This document shows, in pieces, positions 54,706 to 63,958 of a stretch of DNA of 64,000 nt; the stretch's first letter is position 1; each line of letters starts with the position of its first letter. The stretch is from assembly GCF_025403485.1 (NCBI RefSeq), contig NZ_CP099966.1:1364001-1428000 (forward strand), read 5' to 3'. This stretch comes from Chryseobacterium paludis (GTDB lineage Bacteria > Bacteroidota > Bacteroidia > Flavobacteriales > Weeksellaceae). Below the pieces are notes generated by a model, which saw only the letters and a list, made by a program, of their open reading frames with translations, was not told where the DNA came from and made no database searches. Made by a program: the position numbers and the translations under genes.

Positions 54706-55677
54706 TTAAAAAGATAAGTTAATACCAACCATATTGTAACCAAAATTATGAGAAGCGGTAAAGTTAACTTTATAGTGTACCGTTCCTGCATTAAATCCTG
54801 AAACGGTATATCTGTTTTTGGAAATGGTTTTTCCTATAAAATATCCCATCAACAAAGCTAAAGGATAGTCAGATGCCCAATGAACCTGGCTCTGCATCAT
54901 TTGAAAGGCCAATGCTCCGGCTAATGTATAGCCTACAGGCTTTATCCATTTTACATCAGGATAATTATCCGCTATAACCGTTAATGCCGACATAAACGTA
55001 GTTAAATGCCCTGAGGGCATCGCATCATAACGCGAAGTATTACTTGAAAATGCAGAAAAACCAGGAAACGGAGTCCAATGTCCCCCAGAGTTACCATTTT
55101 CAATTGCTATAAATGGACTTTCTCTTCCCGTCATTCTTTTTATGGTTTGAGAAAAAACACCTGAAAGTATTAAACTTTCCATTAATCCACTTGCTGTAGC
55201 CTGAGCTCTATAATCATCTTTTATTAATCCATAAGCAGCAAAACCGATCCCTAACAGTACAACTGTAGACCCATTACCAATTAAATACAGGCCTGCTCCA
55301 ATATCTTTTGGAATTTTTATTAATCCACCAACTTTACTGTAATTATTGTCAGCACTCATTCCCCATTTATCACCCAGCTCTCTTGAGTTATCTATAAGTT
55401 TCTGATCAAAAGGTAATAGTACTAAAGTACTTGCCACTGCACCACCTAGATAATAGGCATGATCTTTTGCAACAAAATCTTTATTTGTCTCAATAAAATC
55501 TTTGGGAACTCTTGTAATAAATTCAAAAAGCTTTGGTTTAGAATAGGTTCTAACAGAGCCATCTTTTAGTGTATAATTTTGGGACTTTGGAGGGTTTACG
55601 ATAATTGTACTATCGCTCTTTTGAGACCATACCATGACAGATATCGGTAACAATATCAATCTAATTCTTTTCATCAT
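54706..55677 (-). CDS. PAP2-family phosphatase, exported
   Basis: A 323-residue protein with a signal peptide (MKRIRLILLPISVMVWSQ). The acid phosphatase motifs are KRMTGRESPF (motif 1), AMPSGHLTTFMSAL (motif 2, SGH) and QSQVHWASDYPLALLMGYFI (motif 3, catalytic His). The C-terminal tail (FNAGTVHYKVNFTASHNFGY) is beta-rich. Such enzymes remove phosphate from lipid carriers or lipid A. It is 58 bp from kdsB, so the two are probably co-transcribed. Confidence 0.85.
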   Translation of the reverse strand: MMKRIRLILLPISVMVWSQKSDSTIIVNPPKSQNYTLKDGSVRTYSKPKLFEFITRVPKDFIETNKDFVAKDHAYYLGGAVASTLVLLPFDQKLIDNSRELGDKWGMSADNNYSKVGGLIKIPKDIGAGLYLIGNGSTVVLLGIGFAAYGLIKDDYRAQATASGLMESLILSGVFSQTIKRMTGRESPFIAIENGNSGGHWTPFPGFSAFSSNTSRYDAMPSGHLTTFMSALTVIADNYPDVKWIKPVGYTLAGALAFQMMQSQVHWASDYPLALLMGYFIGKTISKNRYTVSGFNAGTVHYKVNFTASHNFGYNMVGINLSF

Positions 55678-55689
55678 GTGTGTATATTA

Positions 55690-55780
55690 ATACCCGCAAT
55701 TAACTATTTACCTCATATTCAAAAGAACTTATGGCGGGAAATAAAGTTCGAAAGAATAAAATTTAGTTAATTGCGGGTAT
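55690..55780. repeat. 17-bp inverted repeat with 57-nt loop
   Basis: Arms ATACCCGCAATTAACTA (55690-55706) and TAGTTAATTGCGGGTAT (55764-55780) are exact complements. It lies between the aminotransferase gene and the PAP2 gene, both on the minus strand. Too long a loop for a simple terminator; it could be a small dispersed element or an RNA structure. Confidence 0.75.
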
Positions 55781-55785
55781 GTATT

Positions 55786-57039
55786 TTATTTCAAATTGTT
55801 TAATGCCTGTTCAAGTTTTGGCATCATTACTTCAATTTCATTTACAGCTAATCCACCTACAGAAGCACGGAACCAAGGTTCAGATTTTTCTTCACCGAAG
55901 GCAGAGAATGGAACTAATGCCACTCCAGCTTCATTGATCAGGTAAAATCCAAGATCAGATGAATTTTCGATAACAGTTCCGTCTGGTTTTGTTTTTCCGA
56001 TATAATCTAATTTAATAGTAAGGTAAAGAGCCCCCATTGGTTCGATACTTTCTACTGCCAATCCTTTTCCTTTCAGATCCTGAATTCCTTTGTGAAGCAC
56101 TTTTAGACTCTCTTCCAACTTAGCTTTAAAATCGTCAACGAAAGTATTTACATCTTCAGTATTCTGATAAAATTTAGCTGTTGCTTCCTGCTCCGGTTTT
56201 GGTGCCCAAGCTCCTACGTGAGTAAGCAGTGCTTTCATTTTATCAATGATATGAGCTGGTCCGAATCCCCATCCTACACGAACTCCCGTAGCAGCCAAAC
56301 ATTTTGAAATACCATCAATGTATATGGTGTATTCTTTCATCTCAGGAAATAAAGAAACAGGATCATAATGCTTTGCATCAAAAGTAAGGTTGGAATAGAT
56401 CTGGTCATACATTAAGTACAACGGCTTCTCATCTTCACCTCTCTTCTTGTTTTCTTCAATGATCAATTCACAGATTTCTGAAAGCTGATCCTTTGTAAAC
56501 ATTGTTCCTGTTGGATTCAATGGTGAACAAAGTGCTAACAAAACAGCACCACCTAAGTGAGGTTTAATATCAGCGGCAGTAGGTAAAAAGTTATTTTCAG
56601 GTGTCGTTTTTACTTCAATGGCATCAGCTGATGTAAGGTATGCATAATGGTTATTGTTCCATGAAGGAATTGGATAAATGATTTTATCACCTTCATCTAC
56701 AATTGTTTTATACACAGCATAGATCAATGGTCTTGAACCCGCAGTGATCAAAATATCATTTGCAGAATAATCAAGGTTCCATCTTGTTTTAAGATCTTTA
56801 GAAACCTCATTTCTTAAAGATAAAAGCCCATTTGCTGGCGGATAGTTTGTCAGATTATTCTGATAAGCTTTCTGAATCTCTTCCTTCAACTTTGCAGGTA
56901 TCGGATAAATATTAGAATTCAGATCACCAATAGTAAGATTGGCTATCTCCGCTCCTTTTGCTTTTAAATCATTTACTTCATTACCAATTTTTACAATTTC
57001 AGAACCAATCAGGTTCGCCGCTAATTTTGAAACTTTCAC
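55786..57039 (-). CDS. Class I/II PLP-dependent aminotransferase (aspartate-type)
   Basis: A 417-residue fold-type I aminotransferase. Visible: TNYPPANGLLSLRNEVSKDL, SRPLIYAVYKTIVDEGDKII, LLALCSPLNPTGTMF (conserved Asn-Pro), YLMYDQIYSNL (Asp/Tyr near PLP) and the Schiff-base Lys in YIDGISKCLAATGVRVGW, then the C-terminal Arg in PWFRASVGG. The donor and acceptor are not certain. It is a minus-strand single gene between a phosphosugar mutase and PAP2. Confidence 0.9.
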   Translation of the reverse strand: MKVSKLAANLIGSEIVKIGNEVNDLKAKGAEIANLTIGDLNSNIYPIPAKLKEEIQKAYQNNLTNYPPANGLLSLRNEVSKDLKTRWNLDYSANDILITAGSRPLIYAVYKTIVDEGDKIIYPIPSWNNNHYAYLTSADAIEVKTTPENNFLPTAADIKPHLGGAVLLALCSPLNPTGTMFTKDQLSEICELIIEENKKRGEDEKPLYLMYDQIYSNLTFDAKHYDPVSLFPEMKEYTIYIDGISKCLAATGVRVGWGFGPAHIIDKMKALLTHVGAWAPKPEQEATAKFYQNTEDVNTFVDDFKAKLEESLKVLHKGIQDLKGKGLAVESIEPMGALYLTIKLDYIGKTKPDGTVIENSSDLGFYLINEAGVALVPFSAFGEEKSEPWFRASVGGLAVNEIEVMMPKLEQALNNLK

Positions 57040-57148
57040 TTTATTTAAAATTTAGAATTATTTTAAGTTTTCAGGGATTAAAGATTAGAAATTAGATTTT
57101 AGGAATTTTCCATTAAACTCTATTTCTAAACACCAAGCCCGCTCTTAT

Positions 57149-58864
57149 TTATGTTAACTGTAAGTCTGTTTTTACCTGATTGATTTTCTCATCCAAAGAT
57201 TTTAATTTATCTCTAAAATCAGCCTCAGAAGTAATACTATCTTTTACAGAAATATAGAATTTAATTTTTGGTTCAGTCCCTGAAGGTCTTACACAAACTT
57301 TAGTTCCATCCTGTGTATAATAGATCAATACATTTGATTTTGGAATATCATTCATTACCTGTTTCTCATTTTTAGAAACAATAAAATTGGTTTGTTCCTT
57401 AAAATCTTTTACTTCTTCCACTAGAGAACCAGCTATTTGTTTAGGTGGATTTTCACGGAAATTTTTCATCATATTCTGAATTTCTTCAGCTCCGTCTCGT
57501 CCCTTTCTTACAAGGTTTACCAATCCCTCATAATACATTCCGGTTTCCTGATAGATCTCAATCATATATTGATACATCGTTCTGCCGTTTGCTTTACACC
57601 AGGCAGCAATCTCACAAGCAACAAGAATACTTCCACAAGAATCTTTATCACGAACAAAGTCTCCTGTCATAAAACCAAAACTTTCTTCTCCACCACAAAC
57701 AAACTTTTCTTTTCCTTCAGCCTCACGAATCATTTTTCCGATCCATTTAAATCCAGTAAGACCAGCTTTGCAGGCAACACCAAACTTTTGAGCAATATCA
57801 AAGAAAATATCTGAAGTAACAATTGTTGAACCGATAAACTCTTTTCCTGTAATTTTTCCAAGCTTTCTCCACTCATTAAGGATATAATAGGTAAGAATTG
57901 TATTGGTTTGGTTTCCATTCAGCAGTTGCATTTCACCATCGAGATTTCTTACCGCAATCCCCAATCGATCACCATCCGGATCTGTTCCGATCACAATATC
58001 AGCATTTGTAATTTTCGCTAAATCCATTGCCATTTCCAATGCTGCCGGCTCTTCAGGGTTTGGAGATTCTACAGTAGTAAAATTCCCACTAGGAATCATT
58101 TGTTCCTTTACAAGGTCAATTTTTTTGAATCCGGCCTTTTCCAGAGCTTTTGGAACTGTTGTATACGTAGTTCCATGAATGGAAGTGAAAACAATATTAA
58201 GGTTCTCTTTTCCAACATTCTGATAGGTAGAGTTTTCAATACAGGCATCAATATAAACATCATCCTGTTCTTCTCCGATCCATTCTATAAGATCATCATT
58301 CCCATTGAAGTTAATTTCATTGAATTTTACAGAATAAACTTCATTAATAATCGCTTCATCATGAGGTGGAACAATCTGTGCTCCATCATTCCAATATACT
58401 TTATATCCGTTATATTCCGGTGGGTTGTGTGAAGCGGTTAAAACAATACCACCGTTACATTTTTTATCACGAACGGTAAAAGACAATTCGGGAGTAGGTC
58501 TGTGATCTTTAAAAAGTAATACTTTAATCCCGTTAGCCGTTAGAACATCAGCTACCAACTTTCCAAATTCCTTAGAGTTATGCCGTACATCATAAGCTAT
58601 AGCAACCTTAATTTCTTCATTTGGAAATTGCTTTAACATATAATTCGCAAGTCCTTGTGTTGCTTGACCTAACGTATACTTATTTAAACGATTTGTTCCA
58701 ACACCCATAATTCCTCTCATTCCTCCGGTTCCGAATTCCAGTTCTCTATAAAAAGAATCTTCCAGATCAGGGGAATTACCATCAATCAATAATTGTACAG
58801 CATCTCTCGTTTCCTGATCAAACGTATCACTTAACCAAAGTTTCGCTTTTTCTAATGTTGTCAT
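57149..58864 (-). CDS. Phospho-sugar mutase (phosphoglucomutase/phosphomannomutase)
   Basis: A 571-residue alpha-D-phosphohexomutase. The catalytic phosphoserine is Ser145 in LTASHNPPEYNGYKVYW; the Mg-binding loop is GTDPDGDRLGIAV; the sugar-binding loop is CGGEESFGFMTGDFVRDKD; the phosphate-binding C-terminal loop is VRPSGTEPKIKFYI. Length fits the pgm/pmm type common in Bacteroidota. It should interconvert glucose- or mannose-1- and 6-phosphate for envelope sugars. Confidence 0.93.
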   Translation of the reverse strand: MTTLEKAKLWLSDTFDQETRDAVQLLIDGNSPDLEDSFYRELEFGTGGMRGIMGVGTNRLNKYTLGQATQGLANYMLKQFPNEEIKVAIAYDVRHNSKEFGKLVADVLTANGIKVLLFKDHRPTPELSFTVRDKKCNGGIVLTASHNPPEYNGYKVYWNDGAQIVPPHDEAIINEVYSVKFNEINFNGNDDLIEWIGEEQDDVYIDACIENSTYQNVGKENLNIVFTSIHGTTYTTVPKALEKAGFKKIDLVKEQMIPSGNFTTVESPNPEEPAALEMAMDLAKITNADIVIGTDPDGDRLGIAVRNLDGEMQLLNGNQTNTILTYYILNEWRKLGKITGKEFIGSTIVTSDIFFDIAQKFGVACKAGLTGFKWIGKMIREAEGKEKFVCGGEESFGFMTGDFVRDKDSCGSILVACEIAAWCKANGRTMYQYMIEIYQETGMYYEGLVNLVRKGRDGAEEIQNMMKNFRENPPKQIAGSLVEEVKDFKEQTNFIVSKNEKQVMNDIPKSNVLIYYTQDGTKVCVRPSGTEPKIKFYISVKDSITSEADFRDKLKSLDEKINQVKTDLQLT

Positions 58865-58910
58865 ATTTGTACTTTGTTCTTTTAAATTTGTGTCTAATTA
58901 TTTTTTATAA

Positions 58911-59004
58911 ATTGTCATTTTGAGAAACGAGAAATCTCTATGGTTATTTTTAAAGATTTCTGAACTACGTTCCTGGACCTGTAGTTTGTGTTCTGAATGA
59001 CAAT
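58911..59004. repeat. REP-like dispersed repeat
   Basis: ATTGTCATTTTGAGAA at the left and TTCTGAATGACAAT at the right are inverted; inside lie GAAATCT (58931-58937) and AGATTTC (58954-58960). Same type as the element at 17239-17325. Confidence 0.6.
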
Positions 59005-59011
59005 AAACTTT

Positions 59012-59713
59012 TTAATCCAATTTCTTATTCTCTACCCTTGTTGTTTTATCAATTTTAAAAGCACGGATCGGATCGTTATAATACAAAAACTTCGCAGTAT
59101 TCTGAATATGTCCCTTTAGAGAATCTTTTACATTAACCTCTGCATAATTTCCATTTTTAGAATCAATATTCAAGTTTGTAATTTTCCAATATGGAGCAAT
59201 CAAACTTGCAGTATCAGAGATCTTTATCACTGCATTTTTAGTTTCCCCTAAAAAATTAGCCCTACTTTTGTTCAGCATCTCCACTTCTGCTCTTCTTGTA
59301 TTCACTGAACCCATAAATGTAGCGTTATTCTTTAAATTAAGCTTAAAGTTATCTGTTTTTATTTCGCTTGAAATATTCATTTCTACAGAATCGGAGACCG
59401 ATACTTTTTCAAGATTATATTTAGAATAAATGGTTACATTATAAAAATCAACCCCCTTTGTACCTCTTTTTTCCTTGATTGAAAGGGTTTTATCTTTTAC
59501 ATCAACATCTAAATTATTGGCAACATTGGGATATGTTTCTATTTCAATAAAGTTTTTTGGTCCTCTTGCATAAAACACACGAAACTTTCCTTGCATATCA
59601 AGATTCACAAATTCTGAAACATCAATATCTTTCTTTTCAATATTTCCTTTTGGAGAAATTTTTCCGCAGGAAACTAAGGCAAAGACAGCAGCTACATAGA
59701 ATATATTTTTCAT
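59012..59713 (-). CDS. GIN-domain (DUF2807) lipoprotein
   Basis: A 233-residue lipoprotein (lipobox LVSCG, Cys16). The head-GIN domain (DUF2807) follows: FVNLDMQGKFRVFYARGPKN, FIEIETYPNVANNLDVDVKD and repeats of the beta-helix type with N-rich turns (KLNLKNNATFMGSVNTRRAE, VEMLNKSRANFLGETKN). Function is unknown; typically exported and anchored. It is the last of a minus-strand run starting at 62407. Confidence 0.85.
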   Translation of the reverse strand: MKNIFYVAAVFALVSCGKISPKGNIEKKDIDVSEFVNLDMQGKFRVFYARGPKNFIEIETYPNVANNLDVDVKDKTLSIKEKRGTKGVDFYNVTIYSKYNLEKVSVSDSVEMNISSEIKTDNFKLNLKNNATFMGSVNTRRAEVEMLNKSRANFLGETKNAVIKISDTASLIAPYWKITNLNIDSKNGNYAEVNVKDSLKGHIQNTAKFLYYNDPIRAFKIDKTTRVENKKLD

Positions 59714-59720
59714 TTTTATT

Positions 59721-60449
59721 TTAAAATATGTTATATAAAAGTATAATTATTGCAAAACATCCAATTATTAGTAAGATATAAAAAACTAATAACCTCCATA
59801 GTAAGCCTAATTTTGAGTATGAATCTTTAAAAGCATTAAAATAAGTAAAACCAGGAAATAAAGCCAAGCCACTAACTAAAATTTTATCTAAGATATTAAT
59901 GATTTTTGACAATGGCTCATAAACTCCGATAATGCTAATGGCATCATCTAATAACAATAATACCAGAATTCCTGAAAGACTGACGGATGCAATAATCACA
60001 TGTTCTGCAATATTCAGCTTAATTCGTTTAAAAATAACCCATCCATTCAAAGCCAGAATCGGGATCAAAGCAAACAAAATTGTTTTAGAGTATTTTGAGA
60101 AAAAATCAACAATATCTGAGCTTTCTTTGGGAATTTCCTTAGGGTTCAGATCCAAATAAAAATGCAGGGCTAAAACATTGAAACCAAATAAAATAAGTAA
60201 TAGAGAAAATAAATTATAGTATTTAACTCTTTTACCTGAAATATAATCCATTGCCATTTTTCCAGGACTAAATAAAATATGTTTTAATGTTCGGAAAAAC
60301 CTTGCTTCTACATGCCAAACTGATCCTAAAATATCGCTTTTAATAAGAGAATGCGGAGTTATTCTTGCAGTGTCGGCCCTCTGTCCGCAATGAGCACAAA
60401 ACTCATCGGAAATTCTATAACCGCAGTTCAAACAACTCTTTTTACTCAT
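59721..60449 (-). CDS. DUF3667 membrane protein with zinc ribbon
   Basis: A 242-residue protein. A zinc ribbon is at the start: Cys6/Cys9 and Cys18/Cys21 (CLNCGYRISDEFCAHCG). Then ARFFRTLKHILFSPGKMAMD, SGKRVKYYNLFSLLLIL, and four or five membrane segments, which fits DUF3667. Function unknown. It is 7 bp upstream of the GIN gene, so they form one unit. Confidence 0.85.
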   Translation of the reverse strand: MSKKSCLNCGYRISDEFCAHCGQRADTARITPHSLIKSDILGSVWHVEARFFRTLKHILFSPGKMAMDYISGKRVKYYNLFSLLLILFGFNVLALHFYLDLNPKEIPKESSDIVDFFSKYSKTILFALIPILALNGWVIFKRIKLNIAEHVIIASVSLSGILVLLLLDDAISIIGVYEPLSKIINILDKILVSGLALFPGFTYFNAFKDSYSKLGLLWRLLVFYILLIIGCFAIIILLYNIF

Positions 60450-60468
60450 GAAAAAACATCACATTATT

Positions 60469-60861
60469 TTAAGTATTTTCAAGCGATCCTGCATAAATGA
60501 TCAGACCTACAAAAGCTGCCGTTATGATAACCGCAATGATTAAAGGTTTCCATATCTTTTTTTTAGGAAACTGCTCTTCATCCGGGAAATAGGTCGGAAC
60601 GAAATAATATGAAAGTAAGCTTCCGCCAGCAATTCCGCAAACATAGGCAAGTGAGCTTTTCGGCTCTTCCGGAATATTTACAATGATAATCGTTACAATA
60701 GTTATCAAAATTGAAATTCCCAATACCATATAAGCCTCTTTTTTCTTCTTTATATCAATTAAATTCTGATACAATAAAATACCTCCGAAAAGAGTCGACA
60801 TTAAAATAGAAAAACCTAAAATGGCTTTTTTGGAATATATTTTTGGCAGATTATTCTCCAT
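60469..60861 (-). CDS. Small four-helix membrane protein
   Basis: A 130-residue protein with four hydrophobic segments: AILGFSILMSTLFGGILLYQ, AYMVLGISILITIVTIIIVN, SLAYVCGIAGGSLLSYYFVP and PLIIAVIITAAFVGLIIYAG. No family is recognised. It begins 1 bp after the glycosyltransferase gene stop and is followed 19 bp later by the DUF3667 gene, so it is part of the same unit. Confidence 0.7.
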   Translation of the reverse strand: MENNLPKIYSKKAILGFSILMSTLFGGILLYQNLIDIKKKKEAYMVLGISILITIVTIIIVNIPEEPKSSLAYVCGIAGGSLLSYYFVPTYFPDEEQFPKKKIWKPLIIAVIITAAFVGLIIYAGSLENT

Positions 60862-60862
60862 A

Positions 60863-61813
60863 TCAGATTACTTCATCAATATTATAATTTTTATGTTCTC
60901 TATTTGTTCTTATGATCATTTCACCTAAGAACCCAGCAATAAACAGAAGCGTTCCCATGATCATCATTGTCAAAGCAATAAAAAACCACGGATTATTGGT
61001 AATAAGATGCCCATAAATTCCTCTTGATACATCAATTAGCTTTGAAACTCCCAACCAAAATGCAGAAAGAAATCCAAAAATAAACATAATCGTTCCTACT
61101 GCTCCAAAAAAGTGCATAGGTCTGCCTCCAAAACGACTTACAAACCAAAGTGTTACCAAATCAAGAAAACCACGAATAAATCTTTCAGTTCCAAATTTTG
61201 AAGTTCCATAAGGTCTGGCCTGATGACGAACTTCTTTTTCAGTAATCCTTCTGAATCCTGCATTAGCAGCTAAAACAGGAATATAACGGTGCATATCTCC
61301 ATATACATCTATAGATTTTACAACCTGTTTTTTATATGCTTTCAAACCACAGTTGAAATCATGAAGTTCAACTCCTGATACTTTTCTTGCCGCTGCATTG
61401 AAAAGCTTTGAAGGAACATTTTTAGTCATTACATTATCAAAACGTTTCTTCTTCCAACCTGAAACAATATCGTAATTGTCTTCAATTACCATTTTGTACA
61501 GATCAGGGATTTCTTCTGGAAAATCCTGTAAATCAGCATCCATTGTGATAATTACATCACCATGTGCTCTTTCAAAAGCAGCATGCAATGCCTGAGATTT
61601 TCCGTAATTTCTGGAAAATTTTATCCCGTGAATCTGTGGATTTTGAACCTTCAGATTTTCGATAATACTCCATGACAAATCCGTGCTTCCATCATCTACA
61701 AACCAAATCTCATAGGATAAATTGCTTGTTTTACAAACAGTATCAATCCTTGAGAAAAGCTCTTCCAAAGAGTCTTCTTCATTAAGCAGCGGAATAATTA
61801 TAGATAAATTCAT
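60863..61813 (-). CDS. Family 2 glycosyltransferase (DPM1/GtrB-like)
   Basis: A 316-residue GT-A enzyme with two C-terminal membrane segments (about 230-255 and 270-295). Motifs: IIPLLNEEDSLEELFSRI, EIWFVDDGSTDLSWSI, MDADLQDFPEEI (metal-binding D-x-D) and VSGWKKKRFDNVMTKNVPSK, then VRHQARPYGTSKFGTERFIR. It probably makes polyprenyl-phosphate-linked sugars, which GT-C enzymes such as those at 27.9-36.7 kb could use. Its unit includes DUF4199 upstream and three genes downstream. Confidence 0.92.
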   Translation of the reverse strand: MNLSIIIPLLNEEDSLEELFSRIDTVCKTSNLSYEIWFVDDGSTDLSWSIIENLKVQNPQIHGIKFSRNYGKSQALHAAFERAHGDVIITMDADLQDFPEEIPDLYKMVIEDNYDIVSGWKKKRFDNVMTKNVPSKLFNAAARKVSGVELHDFNCGLKAYKKQVVKSIDVYGDMHRYIPVLAANAGFRRITEKEVRHQARPYGTSKFGTERFIRGFLDLVTLWFVSRFGGRPMHFFGAVGTIMFIFGFLSAFWLGVSKLIDVSRGIYGHLITNNPWFFIALTMMIMGTLLFIAGFLGEMIIRTNREHKNYNIDEVI

Positions 61814-61828
61814 TTAACTTTTATAAAA

Positions 61829-62407
61829 TTATTGGTGAATTGTTTTTGTTCTGAAAAACGCTCCAAAAAACAGTGACAAAACTACGTAAAATATAAGAAT
61901 TGCTGCAAAATATCCTGAAAAATGACTTGCCGTAAGCATATCTTTTCCTTTAACAGCTTGTGGAGAAAAGCTTTGAATTCTCTCTTTATATTTCTGATCG
62001 AGTTCGTCGATATCTTTTTGATGTTTTAAAATCTTTCTTGCAGACTTGTATTCTGAATCAAGTTCTGATTTTTGTCTTTCAACATATTGATAATTTAATA
62101 GCTTTTTTGCATCTGTATCTACAAAATTTAAAAATGCATAAATACTAAATATTGAAAGAATTCCGCCAATGAACATTGGAACGAAAGATCTTTTGAAAGC
62201 TTCTCTGAAACCCATTTTATGGTTATTCCAATGAGATTTTACTGACCAGAATGCTGCAGCAGCATAAATAATAGGCAGTACGAAAGCATTGATTTTGAGA
62301 GAAGTATCAAAATAATGGATTCCTGAAAAAAAGTAATACGCTATAAAAAAAACAATCATTGTAGCGATAAACAGTATAATTCCTATGGTGGATGGACTTT
62401 TCGTCAT
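61829..62407 (-). CDS. DUF4199 membrane protein
   Basis: A 192-residue membrane protein. Four membrane segments flank a charged, helical middle (YVERQKSELDSEYKSARKIL). The text GFREAFKRSFVPMFIGGILS and SHFSGYFAAILIFYVVLSLF match DUF4199, function unknown. It begins the minus-strand unit that continues with the family 2 glycosyltransferase 15 bp downstream. Confidence 0.85.
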   Translation of the reverse strand: MTKSPSTIGIILFIATMIVFFIAYYFFSGIHYFDTSLKINAFVLPIIYAAAAFWSVKSHWNNHKMGFREAFKRSFVPMFIGGILSIFSIYAFLNFVDTDAKKLLNYQYVERQKSELDSEYKSARKILKHQKDIDELDQKYKERIQSFSPQAVKGKDMLTASHFSGYFAAILIFYVVLSLFFGAFFRTKTIHQ

Positions 62408-62528
62408 ATTCTTATTTTTAGAAAAATTTCAGAAAAATTATTGCTCTAAATTTCAGCAATTTAGCTTAGGTAAAGCATTTTTTCGTACATTTTTCTGTAA
62501 TATTATTTTCAAATTTATAATTAATTCC

Positions 62529-62536
62529 TATCTTTG
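62529..62536 (+). promoter_or_regulatory. -7 element of the SRP RNA gene
   Basis: TATCTTTG (TAnnTTTG), 5 nt before the RNA start. A T-rich stretch stands near -33. Confidence 0.65.
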
Positions 62537-62540
62537 CACC

Positions 62541-62633
62541 GGCAAGTCCTACACAACCAGCTCCTGAGAATCCTCCAGGGTGGGAACACAGCAAAGGTAA
62601 TTGGTCGTAGCGGTGTGATGTAGATAGCTTGCC
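62541..62633 (+). ncRNA. ffs: SRP RNA, bacterial small type (4.5S)
   Basis: About 93 nt. The ends pair (GGCAAG at 62541-62546 with CTTGCC at 62628-62633). The conserved apex is CAGG (62576-62579), GTG, the tetraloop GGAA (62583-62586), CAC, then AGCA (62590-62593): the symmetric-loop core that binds Ffh, exactly as in E. coli. It has its own promoter, and a T-rich terminator follows at 62634-62640. The RNA targets nascent membrane proteins with Ffh and FtsY. Confidence 0.88.
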
Positions 62634-62652
62634 ATTTTTTATTTCCCTTAGT

Positions 62653-63339
62653 TTAAAATTCAAACTTCTCTCCCAATTTCGGTAAAACAAGTTCAACATT
62701 TTTATCAGCGAAATGCTTTAAAGCACTTTCATGATTAATTTCAATAGCAGGGAAAGTATCAAAATGACATCCAATAACTTTAGGCGTTTTCAATAATTCT
62801 GCTGCTGCAAAAGCTGCTTTTCTTGGACACATTGTATAATGACTTCCGATAGGTAAAATAGATAAATCAATATTTCCGTATAATCTTGGGAATAATTCCA
62901 TATCGGCCATTACTCCGGTATCCCCTGCCAAATAAAGATTCTTACCTTCAGGTAATCTGAAAATATAGCCCACAGGAACACCTCCGTAGCTTCCATCTGG
63001 GAAAGAACTCGTATGATGAGCCGGAACCATGGAAATTTTAAGATCGTCGATTTTTGCCGATCCTCCTAAGTTCACATCATCTTTATTTTTGGCCATCTTA
63101 AAATAACCACAAACTTCAGGTACTCCAATTATAGTAGCATCCGGGTGATACTCTAAAACTTCTGCTACATCAGCAATATGATCACCATGAGCATGAGTTA
63201 ATAAAATGTAATCTATTTTTTGTGCTGAAATATCAAACCCCGATTCAGCTTTTTTGTAGTTATAAAACGGATCACTTAAAATCGTTTTATCTTTGTAAGT
63301 GAACAAAAAACAATTTTGCCCTAAATATTGTATTTTCAT
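62653..63339 (-). CDS. MBL-fold metal-dependent hydrolase (UPF0173 type)
   Basis: A 228-residue metallo-beta-lactamase-fold protein. The metal motif is LLTHAHGDHIADV with His49, His51, Asp53 and His54; later residues are VPAHHTSSF, YLAGDTGVM (Asp) and GCHFDTFP. Length and sequence fit the UlaG/UPF0173 group. The substrate is unknown. It lies next to the SRP RNA gene on the opposite strand. Confidence 0.9.
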   Translation of the reverse strand: MKIQYLGQNCFLFTYKDKTILSDPFYNYKKAESGFDISAQKIDYILLTHAHGDHIADVAEVLEYHPDATIIGVPEVCGYFKMAKNKDDVNLGGSAKIDDLKISMVPAHHTSSFPDGSYGGVPVGYIFRLPEGKNLYLAGDTGVMADMELFPRLYGNIDLSILPIGSHYTMCPRKAAFAAAELLKTPKVIGCHFDTFPAIEINHESALKHFADKNVELVLPKLGEKFEF

Positions 63340-63368
63340 TTTTAATTTATTTTTTTAATTATTTTTAA

Positions 63369-63439
63369 ACACAAATAGCATTAATATCTCGTCACTAATC
63401 ACAGCAAAAATATTGTGAAATTTGTGAAAGTATTTGTGT
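63369..63439. repeat. 9-bp inverted repeat with dispersed-repeat style
   Basis: ACACAAATA (63369-63377) and TATTTGTGT (63431-63439), with GTGAAATTTGTGAAAG between. It lies in the gap between two minus-strand genes. Confidence 0.5.
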
Positions 63440-63508
63440 ATTTAGTTTTTTAAAAGCAATAGAATGCTAATATTTCTCTGTGGGAGATTTTATTAAGATG
63501 ATGAAACC

Positions 63509-63958
63509 TTATTTCTGTGGAAACTTATCTTCGATCAATCTTAAATTAATTCCATGTTCCAGATACGCCTTACAGCCATCCAAGACAGTGGTAAAACCGC
63601 CAGTATTATCATTAACGGTTTTTAAAAGATCTTCTCCAGTCTGAGTGAATCCATAGCTTTTAATCACCACAAAGGTTCCTTTTTCCATTTCTTTGAATTC
63701 ATAATCCACCTTACTTGCAGGATCACCCCACTCTGTTTTTATCAGATGATTATGAATTATTTCAAGAACGGTAACATTATTTTTCACCCCATACATTTCC
63801 CATTCCCAGGTAACCGTCTTACCTTTTTCTAACTTTCCAGTCGATTTTGTAAACCAAAACTGGGTCGTGATCTCAGGATTAACAAATGCTTCGAATACCT
63901 CTTGAATAGGCTTTCTGATAAGCATTTGAGCTTCAACGTAGATAGGAGAATTACTCAT
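63509..63958 (-). CDS. SRPBCC (AHSA1-type) protein
   Basis: A 149-residue START-like protein: AQMLIRKPIQEVFEAFVNPE, QFWFTKSTGKLEKGKTVTWE and the final DGCKAYLEHGINLRLIEDKF. It is a paralog of 1772-2233 in fold but not close in sequence. Ligand unknown. The gene ends 169 bp before the hydrolase gene start. Confidence 0.88.
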   Translation of the reverse strand: MSNSPIYVEAQMLIRKPIQEVFEAFVNPEITTQFWFTKSTGKLEKGKTVTWEWEMYGVKNNVTVLEIIHNHLIKTEWGDPASKVDYEFKEMEKGTFVVIKSYGFTQTGEDLLKTVNDNTGGFTTVLDGCKAYLEHGINLRLIEDKFPQK

